Assembly (NCBI RefSeq): GCF_033170385.1
Contig: NZ_CP126170.1
Span: 343,501-407,500 of the forward strand
Direction of reading: 5' to 3'
Length of the DNA stretch: 64,000 nt
Source of the DNA: Xanthomonas rydalmerensis
Lineage (GTDB): Bacteria; Pseudomonadota; Gammaproteobacteria; Xanthomonadales; Xanthomonadaceae
Shown: in pieces, positions 17,683 through 26,729 of the stretch
How the letters are laid out: each line of letters opens with the position of its first letter
How positions within the stretch are numbered: the stretch's first letter is position 1
Notes under the pieces: generated by a model
Seen by the model: the letters and a program-made list of their open reading frames with translations, nothing else
What the model was told of the DNA's origin: nothing
Database searches by the model: none
Position numbers and translations under genes: made by a program

Positions 17683-18627
17683 TCAGCGTGCGGGGAGGCC
17701 GGCCTGGTATGCCTGCAGGTGGCAGTACGCGGCCATCAACAGCGGCGCGGCGTGCCCGGCGCTGCGGGCGCGGGCGAGCATGTCGCCGACGATCTGCTGT
17801 GCTTCCACCTGCTGCCCGGCTTCCAGGTCGCGCAGCATCGATGCCTTCATCGGCGAGCCGGGCTGGGTCAGCAATTGCAGCGCGCTGGCTTGCGCCGCCT
17901 CAGGCACCGGTTCGCCGGCGGCCGCCGCCACCGCCGTGCATTCCGCATACAGGCCACGCACCAGCGTCACGCCATCGTCGCTGGCGACGATGCGCCCGAT
18001 CGGCGCGCGCATCAGGCAGGTGGCCGCCGCCAGCGCGGTGAGGAAGGTGTACTTGATCCATTGTTCCTGCGCGATCCGCGGCGCAGCCAGATGATCCACT
18101 TCGGCCTGCGTGCAGGCCTCGGCCAGGGCACGCACGCGTGCGCTGTCGGCACCGCGCCCGTCGCGCTCGCCGAAGGTCAGCGAGGCCGGCTTGGCCAGGT
18201 GCTGGATCGCGCCATCGGCATCCAGTACGGCGCTGATGAAGCACAGCCCACCGATCACCCGTTCCGCACCGAAGCGCGCATCCAGTGCCCGGTAGTGGCG
18301 CAGGCCATTGAGGATCGGCAATACGCTGGTGCCGTCCAGTACCGCCGGCGCCACCGCGTCCAGCGCACTGTCCAGGTCATAGGCCTTGCAACTGAGCACT
18401 ACCAGATCGAACGGGCGTGCCTGTGCCGCGCCGGGCAATGCTTCTACCGTGAGTGTCTTGACCGCGATCGCCGCATCGCCGCGCGGACTACGGATGCGCA
18501 GACCATCGCGTTGCAGGCGCGCGGCCCGCGCTGGTCGCACCAGGAAGCTGACATCGGCGCCGGCCTGGGCCAGGCGTCCGCCAAAGTAACCGCCGGTCGC
18601 GCCGGCACCGAGAATGAGGATACGCAT
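17683..18627 (-). CDS. panE: 2-dehydropantoate 2-reductase family protein
   Basis: Protein of 314 residues of the ApbA/PanE family, which reduces ketopantoate to pantoate with NADPH in pantothenate synthesis. The N-terminal Rossmann motif is MRILILGAGATGGYFGG. The asparagine segment ILNGLRHY, the lysine region EQWIKYTFLTALAA and the C-terminal SPMKASMLRDLEAGQQVEAQQIVGDM-type helix (conserved S and D) fit the family. Start chosen at 18627, where the Rossmann strand begins. Bacteria often have several paralogues, some acting on other 2-oxo acids, so the symbol is family-level. Confidence 0.85.
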   Translation of the reverse strand: MRILILGAGATGGYFGGRLAQAGADVSFLVRPARAARLQRDGLRIRSPRGDAAIAVKTLTVEALPGAAQARPFDLVVLSCKAYDLDSALDAVAPAVLDGTSVLPILNGLRHYRALDARFGAERVIGGLCFISAVLDADGAIQHLAKPASLTFGERDGRGADSARVRALAEACTQAEVDHLAAPRIAQEQWIKYTFLTALAAATCLMRAPIGRIVASDDGVTLVRGLYAECTAVAAAAGEPVPEAAQASALQLLTQPGSPMKASMLRDLEAGQQVEAQQIVGDMLARARSAGHAAPLLMAAYCHLQAYQAGLPAR

Positions 18628-18799
18628 GGGACGAGGGCCGCAAGAGAGTGGGGATGCGACCCGCTGTCGGGACGCGTACCGGCAAACGCGTGGCTGCGCG
18701 TTTGCCGGCGGTGCGACGCGAGCGGCAGTGCCGCTGTGCCACACCGAAACTGTGCAGGCAACGAGGGCGCGACCGCACGCGGCAGCGCGCCTGCGCGGC

Positions 18800-19831
18800 T
18801 CAGTTCTTCTTTACCAGCTCGACGCGGCGGTTCTGCGACTTGCCTTGTTCGGTCGCATTGTCCGCCACCGGATCGGCGTCGCCGAAGCCGGCCGAGGTCA
18901 GCCGTGACGCCTCGATGCCCTGCGCGACCAGCGCGGCGACCACCGCCTTGGCGCGCCCTTCCGACAGCGTCTTGTTGTGCGCGGCATCGCCGGTGCCGTC
19001 GGTGTAGCCATTGACGGCCAGCTTCAAAGTCGCGTCCTGCTTGAGCAATTGCACGACCTGCGCGATCTGCGGTTGCGAATCGGGCAGGATATCGGTCTTG
19101 TCGGTGGCGAAGTTGACGTGCAGCGCCACCTTGCCGGTCTTGTCGATCTGCGTCTTCAGTTCGCTGGCCGGCAGCAGGCTGGCGGTGACCTGCAGCGGCT
19201 TGGTCTCGGCGATCAGCAGGCCGCCGCCGAACTGGTAGCTGCACAGGTGGATCCAGATGTCGCGGTCGGCGCGATGCACCACGAACACCTGCACCGGGTT
19301 GTTCCAGACATCGCCCAGGCCGCTGTTGTACTTGGTGGCGAAATCCCGCGGCCATTCCTTGATCTTCTGCGTGGCCGCTTCGGGAATCCGGCCGTCGAAA
19401 ATCTTTTTGCCACCGAGCGCAGTGACCATGGCCTCGATGTTACGTTCCAGTTCGATGTCCGAGAACGTTTTACCGTCCGCCGCATTGATCTGCGCCGACC
19501 AGACCTTGCCCTCGACCGGTTGCAGGCGATCACCGGTCCAGAACGGAACTTGATCGAAGTCGGTGCCATCCGGTTTGTTACCGGTGACATATCCGCTGGG
19601 CAGGGCGATGTAGGGGAAGTCTCCCAACGGGACGTCGGACACCGGCAAGCTGGCCGGGTCGAATGTGGCACTGGTGGCAGGTTGCTGTGCGGAAGCTTCC
19701 TGCGTGCTGCCGGCGGTCGCCGCGGGGGGCGTTACCTGATCGTCGGAATGCGCGGGCTGCTCATGCTTCTTGCAGGCGCTCAGACTTGCGATGACGGCCA
19801 GGACCAACGTCGCCGCTACTGCTCTTTTCAC
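18800..19831 (-). CDS. OmpA-domain lipoprotein at the end of the Tad locus
   Basis: Lipoprotein of 343 residues. A signal peptide ends in lipobox LSAC (C20), followed by a low-complexity linker, a central domain of unknown type (about residues 55-220) and an OmpA-like peptidoglycan-binding domain (about 230-343). The last contains VNFATDKTDILP, VNGYTDGTGDAAHN, LSEGRAKAVVAAL and the RRVELVKK end. GTG is the start, with GGAG about nine bases before it. OmpA-type lipoproteins occur in other Tad loci, where they are thought to hold the secretin to peptidoglycan. A 127-base gap separates it from the upstream gene, and a TACACT -10-like hexamer there could give it its own promoter. Confidence 0.82.
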   Translation of the reverse strand: MKRAVAATLVLAVIASLSACKKHEQPAHSDDQVTPPAATAGSTQEASAQQPATSATFDPASLPVSDVPLGDFPYIALPSGYVTGNKPDGTDFDQVPFWTGDRLQPVEGKVWSAQINAADGKTFSDIELERNIEAMVTALGGKKIFDGRIPEAATQKIKEWPRDFATKYNSGLGDVWNNPVQVFVVHRADRDIWIHLCSYQFGGGLLIAETKPLQVTASLLPASELKTQIDKTGKVALHVNFATDKTDILPDSQPQIAQVVQLLKQDATLKLAVNGYTDGTGDAAHNKTLSEGRAKAVVAALVAQGIEASRLTSAGFGDADPVADNATEQGKSQNRRVELVKKN

Positions 19832-19958
19832 AGAGGTACTCCTTGTCGGGGGACGAACAAAACTAGTGTAACGGGAGGTCGGCCGATCTTGCCGCAGAAC
19901 CATGAATCCGCGTCGACCGGCAATGGCGACACACGTTTGGATCGCAGCATAGGCGCGA

Positions 19959-20567
19959 TCAGTGCGTCGGGTCGGGTGGCTGGAACAGCGCGTCCGGTTG
20001 CGGGCCATAGTCGACGCGTTGGATGTCCCAGTGCTTTTGCTGTTCCATTCCGGTCTTGCCGCGATAGGCGAGCACCAGGCCGGTCTCACGGTCCAGCCAC
20101 ATCGTGCCTTGCCGGGTTCTGCCTGGTCCGTCCGGATTGGCCAGGCGGTACCGCCATTGCACCGCGTCGCGGCCCGCACGCAGGCCGCTGTCGCCACGCT
20201 GGCAGTCGGCGAACATCCCAAGTCCCGCGCAGGGTTGCTCCGGATCGAAGCGTAGCGGCCAGCGCATGCCGGGAACGGGCATCGCGCCGCCCTGCTGGCC
20301 GACGATCCAGCCGGTGGGCGCACCCTTTGCCAGGATCAGCGCATACGACCGACCGCTGGCATCCTGGAACTGGATGCGCAACGCGTCGTCGCGAAAGAAC
20401 ACCGTCGCCGGCTGCGCCGCGCCGCGCGGCTGGATCCGGCTCAGGCCGCCAAGTTCGTTGGTGCTGACCTGCGCCACGCCGGAGAACGCGGCGTCCTCGG
20501 CGCACGCCGAGCCGGCAATGATCTGGCACAGCAGTGCAACGCACGCCAGCAGCGCGAGACGGGACAT
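19959..20567 (-). CDS. Periplasmic protein of the Tad locus, function unknown
   Basis: Protein of 202 residues with a signal peptide (MSRLALLACVALLCQIIAGSACA, cleavage near residue 23). The mature part looks like a beta-rich domain (VFFRDDALRIQFQDASG, YALILAKGAPTGWIVGQQGG) with two cysteines in CAGLGMFADCQRGD that could form a disulfide. I do not recognise a family. Its start codon shares one base with the stop of the upstream TadE-like gene (TGATG), so it is coupled to the Tad operon and probably exported with it. Confidence 0.72.
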   Translation of the reverse strand: MSRLALLACVALLCQIIAGSACAEDAAFSGVAQVSTNELGGLSRIQPRGAAQPATVFFRDDALRIQFQDASGRSYALILAKGAPTGWIVGQQGGAMPVPGMRWPLRFDPEQPCAGLGMFADCQRGDSGLRAGRDAVQWRYRLANPDGPGRTRQGTMWLDRETGLVLAYRGKTGMEQQKHWDIQRVDYGPQPDALFQPPDPTH

Positions 20568-21241
20568 CACTTGTCCAGGTTGCCCTGTTTGGCGATGGGT
20601 GACTGCATGCGCACGATGGCGTAGCTTTCGATCGGCAGGCGCCGGGTGAACGTTTGAAGGGGAGAGGACTCGAATGTGCCCGGCTTCAGATACTGGGAAT
20701 TTCCACCCAAGACCCAATCGACGAAAGGAACTACCAACGGTGCGTCGTAGACCACCTTGATCTTGAGGATGTTGGCGTCCTGGACATTTACCCCACTGCT
20801 GCCGATCGCGGTGCTGCGGTAGGCCAGCGTGTCGTTGGGCAACGCATAGCTGCCGTCGTACTGGCGCTCCTTGAAGTTGTTCCATGCGGCGCGGGTTGGA
20901 TTGATGACGGTGATGTGACCGTGCATCTTCAGCGTCAGATCGAGCTGGGCTGCCCGACGTGCGGTTTCCACGCCCATTAGGCTTTTGTCAGTGGCGTACA
21001 GCGGCATCATGCCCTTCTCGAAAGCGGCACGCATTTCTCCTCGATCCACCCCGCTCACCGCGCCCGCGCGCGCTGCCATAAGCGCAGCATAGTCGAGCGT
21101 GGACTTCATGCGGTACAGCAGCACCGCCTGGATGACGGCGAGCAGTAGGAACAGCAGCACCGGCGTGATGATCACCAGTTCCACCATGGATTGGCCGCGC
21201 ATCGACGTGCGACTGCGGAGGGTGCGGACGCGTGCATTCAT
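20567..21241 (-). CDS. tadE: TadE-like pseudopilin
   Basis: Protein of 224 residues with a prepilin-like N-terminus: MRGQSMVELVIITPVLLFLLLAVIQ, with G before the cleavage point, E at +5 and a long hydrophobic helix. The TadE domain (SMVELVIITPVLLFLLLAV, then RMKSTLDYAALMAARAGAV) is followed by a 170-residue periplasmic part. TadE/TadF are processed by the same peptidase as Flp and are needed for Tad pilus assembly. It overlaps DUF192 upstream by four bases and the next gene downstream by one. Confidence 0.82.
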   Translation of the reverse strand: MNARVRTLRSRTSMRGQSMVELVIITPVLLFLLLAVIQAVLLYRMKSTLDYAALMAARAGAVSGVDRGEMRAAFEKGMMPLYATDKSLMGVETARRAAQLDLTLKMHGHITVINPTRAAWNNFKERQYDGSYALPNDTLAYRSTAIGSSGVNVQDANILKIKVVYDAPLVVPFVDWVLGGNSQYLKPGTFESSPLQTFTRRLPIESYAIVRMQSPIAKQGNLDK

Positions 21242-21624
21242 GACCGGACTCCCGGAGAGGAAGGCGCCGGCGCGGTGGCGCGCCAGTGCCAGTGTTCGCC
21301 GCGTTGCGGTTGCAGGCGGTCCAGCGCACCGCCATGGAACTCAATGGTGGCCGCGGCGCGCCGGCATAGTGCCGTGCGATACGGTCTGACGTTCTCGCGC
21401 CACTCCAGCACGGCATCGTCGTGGCCCAGGAACACCAGATCCAGCGGGTAGGCCATGCCGATGGTATGCACGCTGGCGCAGGGGCGGATCAGCAAGGCCT
21501 CCGATCCGTCCGTGGCCAGCGCCGGGCGCGCCAGCAGCCCGCGCGCGCGCGACCACCAGGTATCCGCGGCCCACACCTGCGGGATTGGGGCGCCGGCGCT
21601 GCGCTCGATGCACCCGCGTTTCAC
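21238..21624 (-). CDS. DUF192 family protein
   Basis: Small protein of 128 residues with the DUF192 pattern: TWWSRARGLLARPAL, then LLIRPCASVHTIGMAYPLDLVFLG near residues 45-70, and RAAATIEFHGGALDRL near the end. The biochemical function of DUF192 is not known. No signal peptide is seen, although many family members are exported. GTG start with GGAGG about ten bases before; the start overlaps the tadC stop by four bases (GTGA). It lies inside the Tad operon between tadC and a TadE-like gene. Confidence 0.82.
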   Translation of the reverse strand: MKRGCIERSAGAPIPQVWAADTWWSRARGLLARPALATDGSEALLIRPCASVHTIGMAYPLDLVFLGHDDAVLEWRENVRPYRTALCRRAAATIEFHGGALDRLQPQRGEHWHWRATAPAPSSPGVRS

Positions 21625-22511
21625 AGGATCCCCTCCTGCAGCATCTTCAAGTAGATGAAATAGCCCAGGAACAGGAAGATCAGCGGGAAGAAGAACATCA
21701 CCAGCGGCAGCATCATCTTCACCGGCGCTTCCAGCGCCAGCTTCTCGGCGCGCAGGAAGCGTTCCTCGCGGCGCTGGTTGGCCTGCGCGCGCAAGGTGTC
21801 GCTGAGGTTGGCGCCGACCTTGTCGGCCTGGATCAGCGCGCTGGTGAAGCTGGTGATCTGCGCGATGTCCATGCGCTCGGCCATGCGCCGCAGCGCTTCG
21901 GCGCGCGGCAGGCCCGCGCGCAGATCGCGCAGCATGCGCGAGAACTCCTGCGACAGCGCGCCTGAGGGTCCCTTCGCGACGGCCTGTTCGATGCCGCCGG
22001 TGACGTTCAGGCCGGCCTCGACCGCCATGGTGATGAAGTCCAGGTAGATCGGCAGATCGCGCACCACGGTCTTCTGCCGCGCCTTGCGGCGCTCGCCCAG
22101 CCACAGGGCGGGATACAGCCAGCCGAGCACGCCGCCGAACAGCAGGCACATCAGGCCCGAGCCGATGCCGAGGTGTCCGAGCATGCCGGTGCACAGCAGG
22201 AAGAAGACAACGACAACCAACGCGCTGGCCATGCGCAGGCCATAGAACTCTTCGGGCGTCAGCGTGTAGTCCTGGCCGGCCGCCTGCAGCTGCCGGTGGG
22301 TCTGCTCCAGTTGCGCCACGCTCAGGCGCGGCGCAATGCGCCGGGTAAGGACGGTCACCAGCGGCCACATCAACTGCATCAGCCGCGGCAACGGATCGTA
22401 GTAGGTGCGGTCTTCCAGCTCGACTTCGCGGATCACCCCGCGCGTGCCGATCACCACCAGCGTGACGGCGCCGGCGGCCAGAAGCCCGACGAGGGCGAGC
22501 ATCCAGGTCAT
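21621..22511 (-). CDS. tadC: Tad inner-membrane platform protein TadC
   Basis: Protein of 296 residues of the T2SSF/GspF family, the TadC half of the TadB-TadC platform that works with the TadA ATPase to build the Flp pilus. Hydrophobic helices lie near residues 3-25, 95-135 (two) and 265-290. The cytoplasmic domain carries the family pattern DLPIYLDFITMAVEAGLNVTGGIEQA. The start at 22511 overlaps the tadB stop by four bases, and its stop overlaps the DUF192 start. Upstream in-frame codons are the shadow of tadB. Confidence 0.9.
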   Translation of the reverse strand: MTWMLALVGLLAAGAVTLVVIGTRGVIREVELEDRTYYDPLPRLMQLMWPLVTVLTRRIAPRLSVAQLEQTHRQLQAAGQDYTLTPEEFYGLRMASALVVVVFFLLCTGMLGHLGIGSGLMCLLFGGVLGWLYPALWLGERRKARQKTVVRDLPIYLDFITMAVEAGLNVTGGIEQAVAKGPSGALSQEFSRMLRDLRAGLPRAEALRRMAERMDIAQITSFTSALIQADKVGANLSDTLRAQANQRREERFLRAEKLALEAPVKMMLPLVMFFFPLIFLFLGYFIYLKMLQEGIL

Positions 22512-23356
22512 ACGTCGATCGTCATGATTTTCTTGCAGAGGCGGTAGCCCAGGTATTCCATGACCAGGCAGATGGTGATCACCACCCAGCCGTGCCAGCT
22601 GTGGAACATCGGCTGCATGGTTTCGCTGTACATCAGGCTGAGATAGCCGATCAGGAACACCGGCAGCATCGCCATGACGATGCCCTGCAGGCGGCCCTGG
22701 GCGGTCAGTGCCTTCACCTTCTTCTCCATGGTCAGGCGCCGGCGCAGCGTCTCGGCCAGGGTCGCCAGGGTTTCCGCCAGATTGCCGCCCACCTCGCGCG
22801 AGATATTGACCGCCGAGACGAACAGCTCGGCATCGGTGATGGGCACGCGCTTGCTGAAGTTCTCCATCGCCTCTTCGGCGCGAAGCCCCATGTGTTGTTC
22901 GCGCAGCACCAGCGCCAATTCCTGCGCCAGCGGCGGTTGCCCGTCGTGGACCAATACCTCCATCGCCGGCGCAAACCCGACGCCGGCACGCAGGCTGCTG
23001 GACAGCATCTGCAATGCGTCGGGGAGCTGCTCCTGGATCTGCTCGAGCCGGCGCTTGCGCAGGAACGCGTAGATCTTGCGTGGCGCAAAGAGCAGGAAGA
23101 TGCCGATCAGTACCGCGATGATTAGGCTGCCGGTCAGCATCCACACCAGCAGCGGGACGATCACCATCACCACCGCGCTGATCATGTAGACCTGGGCGGG
23201 ATCCAGGAACAGGAACATGTCCGCCAGGTTCATGCGCGCCTGGTCCATGAAGCTTTCGCGGTAGCGCTTCAGAAACTGCTCGCTGGAGCGCGCGATCAGC
23301 AGGAATGCCGTCACGGTCCCGGCGAACACCAGCAGGGCGATCAGCCACAGGGCCAT
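22508..23356 (-). CDS. tadB: Tad inner-membrane platform protein TadB
   Basis: Protein of 282 residues, GspF-type. Hydrophobic segments lie at about 3-20, 55-90 (two adjacent) and 225-275. The cytoplasmic domain has EQLPDALQMLSSSLRAGVGFAPAMEVL and ISREVGGNLAETLATLAETLRRR, the TadB form of the T2SSF motif. It pairs with TadC. Start at 23356, sharing one base with the tadA stop (TGATG), and the stop overlaps the tadC start by four bases. Confidence 0.92.
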   Translation of the reverse strand: MALWLIALLVFAGTVTAFLLIARSSEQFLKRYRESFMDQARMNLADMFLFLDPAQVYMISAVVMVIVPLLVWMLTGSLIIAVLIGIFLLFAPRKIYAFLRKRRLEQIQEQLPDALQMLSSSLRAGVGFAPAMEVLVHDGQPPLAQELALVLREQHMGLRAEEAMENFSKRVPITDAELFVSAVNISREVGGNLAETLATLAETLRRRLTMEKKVKALTAQGRLQGIVMAMLPVFLIGYLSLMYSETMQPMFHSWHGWVVITICLVMEYLGYRLCKKIMTIDV

Positions 23357-25083
23357 CAGCGCGCGCTTCCCTGGTTGCGGAAGATGCCTAGGTCCACCGA
23401 CACGCCGCGCTCGGCGAGTTCCTCGTAGAACTCGGGCACTGCACCGGTCGCGACGAAGTTGCCGGCGACCTTGCCATCGGGGCCGTGATAGGTGGTGGGC
23501 TTGAACAGGAACAGGTCCTGCATCTGGATGGTGCCGCTTTCGATGCCGGTGATTTCGGTGATATGGCTGACCTTGCGCGAACCGCAGGGATAGCGGCGCT
23601 GGTGCACGATCAGGTTCACCGCCGACGCGATCTGTTCGCGCACCACTACCATCGGCAGCTCCATGCCGGCCATCATCACCATCACCTCCAGGCGCGACAG
23701 CGTCTCGCGCGGGTTGTTGGCGTGCGCGGTGGTCAGCGAGCCTTCGTGGCCGGTATTCATCGCCTGCAGCATGTCCAGACACTCGCCGCCACGGCACTCA
23801 CCGACCACGATGCGATCCGGGCGCATACGCAGCGCGTTCTTGACCAGATCGCGGATGGTGATCTGGCCTTTGCCCTCCATGTTGGGCGGGCGTGCCTCCA
23901 GTGCCACCAGGTTCGGCTGCACCAGCTTGAGTTCGGCCGCGTCCTCGATGGTGACCACGCGGTCGCCATCGGGGATGAAGTTCGACAGGATGTTCAGCAG
24001 CGTGGTCTTGCCCGAGCCGGTACCGCCGGACACGACGATGTTGCGGCGCTCGCGCACCGCCATGATCAGGAACTCCAGCATCGCCTCGTTCAGCGATCCG
24101 AACTTCAGCAAGTCCTCGCCCAACAGCCGGCGAGTGGCGAACTTACGGATGCTGATACTGGGGCCGCGTAGGGCGACCGGCGGAATCACCGCGTTGACGC
24201 GCGAGCCGTCCTTCAGGCGCGCGTCGACCAGCGGAGAGCTTTCGTCGATGCGCCGTCCCAGTGGAGTGACGATGCGCTCGATCGCGGCCAGGCAGGCGCG
24301 TTCGTTGGAGAACACCACTTCGGATTTCTGGATGCGCCCGGCACGCTCGATGAAGATGTCGTCATGGGAGTTGACCATGATTTCGGTGACGGTCGGATCG
24401 TCGATCAGGTCTTCCAGCGGCCCCAGCCCGATCGCCTCGTCCAGGACCTGCTTGGCCAGCCGGCGCGGGCTGATGTCCGCTGGCAGGTCGCTGAACTCGC
24501 GTTTGATGATGTCGTCGATCAGGTTGATGGTGCTGTCGCGCAGCGCGCTGTCGTCCATGCTGCGCACATCCATGCGGCGCAGATCCATCTGCCGCACCAG
24601 CGCCATGTGCAACTTGGTGCGCCAGGTGGCGATATCCGATGGTGGCGGCCCGGCCACCACCATCTCCGTCGCGACGGGCGCAGACGGCTGGCGATCAGGT
24701 GCCGCGTCGGTTGCGGGTGCTGCCGACGCCGGCTCGGTCTTGACGGCCGCGCTGTCGTTGGCGGCCGGCGTCTGCCTGACGATGCGTGCGTCGTCGCCGC
24801 TGACCTTCAGCATGTACTGGCCGATGCGGATCTCGTCCTTGCCGTCGATCGGCCCCTGCTTTGCCAGCACCACCTTGCCGTTGAGCGTGATCGGCTCGCG
24901 CCCGCCCAGCGGCAGGATGAACACGCCGTCGTCCTCGCGCAGCAGGGTGGCGTGCTTGCCGGCGATGTTCCAGCCCTGCAGCATCACCAGGTTGGCGTCG
25001 GCGCGGCCGATGCCGCACTCGCGGTGCATGCATTTGACCTGGCGCGTGTCGCCTCCCGGCGTATTGATCAGCACTGTGAACAT
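23356..25083 (-). CDS. tadA: Tad pilus ATPase TadA/CpaF with N-terminal FHA domain
   Basis: Secretion ATPase of 575 residues. Residues 1-100 form an FHA-like domain (GIGRADANLVM, HATLLREDDGVFIL, ITLNGKVV). A linker follows at 105-150, then the CpaF N-terminal helices and the ATPase core with Walker A GGTGSGKT (353-360), VTIEDAAELKL, a Walker B/ECRGGE stretch (RPDRIVVGECRGGECLDML) and TTAHANNP. It powers Flp pilus extension and perhaps retraction at the inner membrane. In the FHA part GR (26-27), H44 and NG (68-69) are kept, but the usual Ser-Arg before the histidine reads Ala41-Gly42. Fused FHA-CpaF proteins occur in other proteobacteria and link the ATPase to Thr/Ser phosphorylation. Confidence 0.95.
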   Translation of the reverse strand: MFTVLINTPGGDTRQVKCMHRECGIGRADANLVMLQGWNIAGKHATLLREDDGVFILPLGGREPITLNGKVVLAKQGPIDGKDEIRIGQYMLKVSGDDARIVRQTPAANDSAAVKTEPASAAPATDAAPDRQPSAPVATEMVVAGPPPSDIATWRTKLHMALVRQMDLRRMDVRSMDDSALRDSTINLIDDIIKREFSDLPADISPRRLAKQVLDEAIGLGPLEDLIDDPTVTEIMVNSHDDIFIERAGRIQKSEVVFSNERACLAAIERIVTPLGRRIDESSPLVDARLKDGSRVNAVIPPVALRGPSISIRKFATRRLLGEDLLKFGSLNEAMLEFLIMAVRERRNIVVSGGTGSGKTTLLNILSNFIPDGDRVVTIEDAAELKLVQPNLVALEARPPNMEGKGQITIRDLVKNALRMRPDRIVVGECRGGECLDMLQAMNTGHEGSLTTAHANNPRETLSRLEVMVMMAGMELPMVVVREQIASAVNLIVHQRRYPCGSRKVSHITEITGIESGTIQMQDLFLFKPTTYHGPDGKVAGNFVATGAVPEFYEELAERGVSVDLGIFRNQGSAR

Positions 25084-25113
25084 GGCGGTGAACCTTGCGC
25101 TCCGTGGGGTGGG

Positions 25114-26727
25114 TTACTTGATCAACTTGTCTTGCCGCGGGCTGATCTCGTCCTGCAATTCCTTCTCGATCCCCTGGGCACGCTGCAGATCCTGCAGGTT
25201 CTCCGGGGAAGTCGGGCTGACGATGCGCGGGGTCACGAAAATGACCAGTTCGGTCTTGTTGCCGCGGAAGCCATCGGAGCGGAACAGCTTGCCCAGGATC
25301 GGGATGTCGCCCAGCAGCGGCAGTTTGTCCACGGCCTTGGAGGCCTCCCGATCGAGCAGGCCGGAAATGACGATGGTCTGGCCGGCATTGACGTTCAGCT
25401 CGGTCTCCACGCGCCGGGTCAGGAAGCCGGGAACGCCCTGCACCGACACCGATGGATCGATCCGGCTGACTTCGGCCATGATCGAGGTATTCACCTGATT
25501 GGACGAGTTGACCGTCGGGTTGATGTTCAGGCGGATGCCGTATTCCTTGTACTCGATCTGGGTCTGGCCGAGGATCGACGGCACCACGATCGGCACTTCG
25601 CCGCCGACCAGGAAGGTGGCGTTGCTGCCGCTCTTGGCGCTCAGCTTGGGCTGCGCGAGCACCCAGGCCTTGCCGCGGCTCATCAGCAGGTTGATCTTCG
25701 AGGCGATGGTGGTGGCGATGCCGAAGTAGCCCTGCGGTCCGGACAGCCTGGTCGGCAACCGATCCTTGATGTCCTGGAAGGTCTGGTTCTCCTGCGGCAG
25801 CACGCGGAAGTAATCGTTTTTGGTGACGTCGCGGATCAGACCGCCGATCGGGCCGTCGATGGTGCTGTCCCAGCGGATGCCCAGATCCTCCACGGCGTTC
25901 TTGTTGAACTCCATGATCGACACGTCCATCTGCACCATCGGCCGCATGCCCACCGGGTCGGCGCCGGCGAAGTTCAGCACCTGCGGATAGATCTTCTGCA
26001 GCGCCTGGATCTTTGCCGTGGTGGCGGCGTCGATGTCGTTGCCCGAGATCACCACGTTGGAGCCGATGGCCCGCACGGTGATGCCCGGCGTATTGCCCAG
26101 CAGTTCGCGCACGGTCTCGGCCGCGCCTTCGGACTTGCTTCCCCCCACCGTCACGCTGACGTCGCGCTGGCTGCCATCGGCCATCCACAGGTGCACGTTG
26201 GTCTCGCCGGGCTTGGTACCGATCATGACCACTTCGGACTTGCCGACCGAGAAGACACTCAGGACCTCGCCGTCGCCGACCGCGATGCGCCGCAGTGCCC
26301 CGGGGACTCGCCGAACCACGGCCTCGCCGGCATAGATGCTTTGCGACGACTGGATCAACGGGGCGACCGACGGCTTCTTGTCACCGGCCAGGGCGACGCC
26401 GCCGCCACCGCCCGACGAGGCGCCGCTGCTGCCCAGTTCCTGGATCTGCGATTCCACCGATTGCTTGAACTGGTCGACCTGGCGCCCTTGCGCCATCAGG
26501 CGCGCCTGCTCGGCCGAGGGTGTATCCGCTGCCTGACCAGCCGCCGGTGCGGCCTGCGTTGCAGGCCGTGCCACCGCTGCAGCCTGCGCGGAAGGCCGTG
26601 CCGCCGGTGCAGCGCTCGCGGCCTGTTGTGCCGATGCATTCCATCCCCCGATGCCCGCCAGCAACACGCCGGCCAACCATGGCGCCGATGCTCCGGCCTT
26701 GCTCCTGCGACGTGTTGCCTGCGTCAT
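25114..26727 (-). CDS. cpaC: Tad outer-membrane secretin RcpA/CpaC
   Basis: Secretin of 537 residues. It has a signal peptide (first 33 residues), an alanine/proline/glutamine-rich stretch to about 75, a pilotin/BON-like N-domain with SQSIYAGEAVVRRVPGALRRIAVGD near 130, and the secretin domain in the C-terminal half (KAWVLAQPKLSAKSG, FLVGGEVPIVVP, VISGLLDREASKAVDKLPLLGDIPILGKLFRS). It forms the pore through which the Flp pilus leaves the outer membrane. It lies two bases after cpaB and 30 bases before tadA, which is the standard Tad order. Confidence 0.94.
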   Translation of the reverse strand: MTQATRRRSKAGASAPWLAGVLLAGIGGWNASAQQAASAAPAARPSAQAAAVARPATQAAPAAGQAADTPSAEQARLMAQGRQVDQFKQSVESQIQELGSSGASSGGGGGVALAGDKKPSVAPLIQSSQSIYAGEAVVRRVPGALRRIAVGDGEVLSVFSVGKSEVVMIGTKPGETNVHLWMADGSQRDVSVTVGGSKSEGAAETVRELLGNTPGITVRAIGSNVVISGNDIDAATTAKIQALQKIYPQVLNFAGADPVGMRPMVQMDVSIMEFNKNAVEDLGIRWDSTIDGPIGGLIRDVTKNDYFRVLPQENQTFQDIKDRLPTRLSGPQGYFGIATTIASKINLLMSRGKAWVLAQPKLSAKSGSNATFLVGGEVPIVVPSILGQTQIEYKEYGIRLNINPTVNSSNQVNTSIMAEVSRIDPSVSVQGVPGFLTRRVETELNVNAGQTIVISGLLDREASKAVDKLPLLGDIPILGKLFRSDGFRGNKTELVIFVTPRIVSPTSPENLQDLQRAQGIEKELQDEISPRQDKLIK

Positions 26728-26729
26728 GC

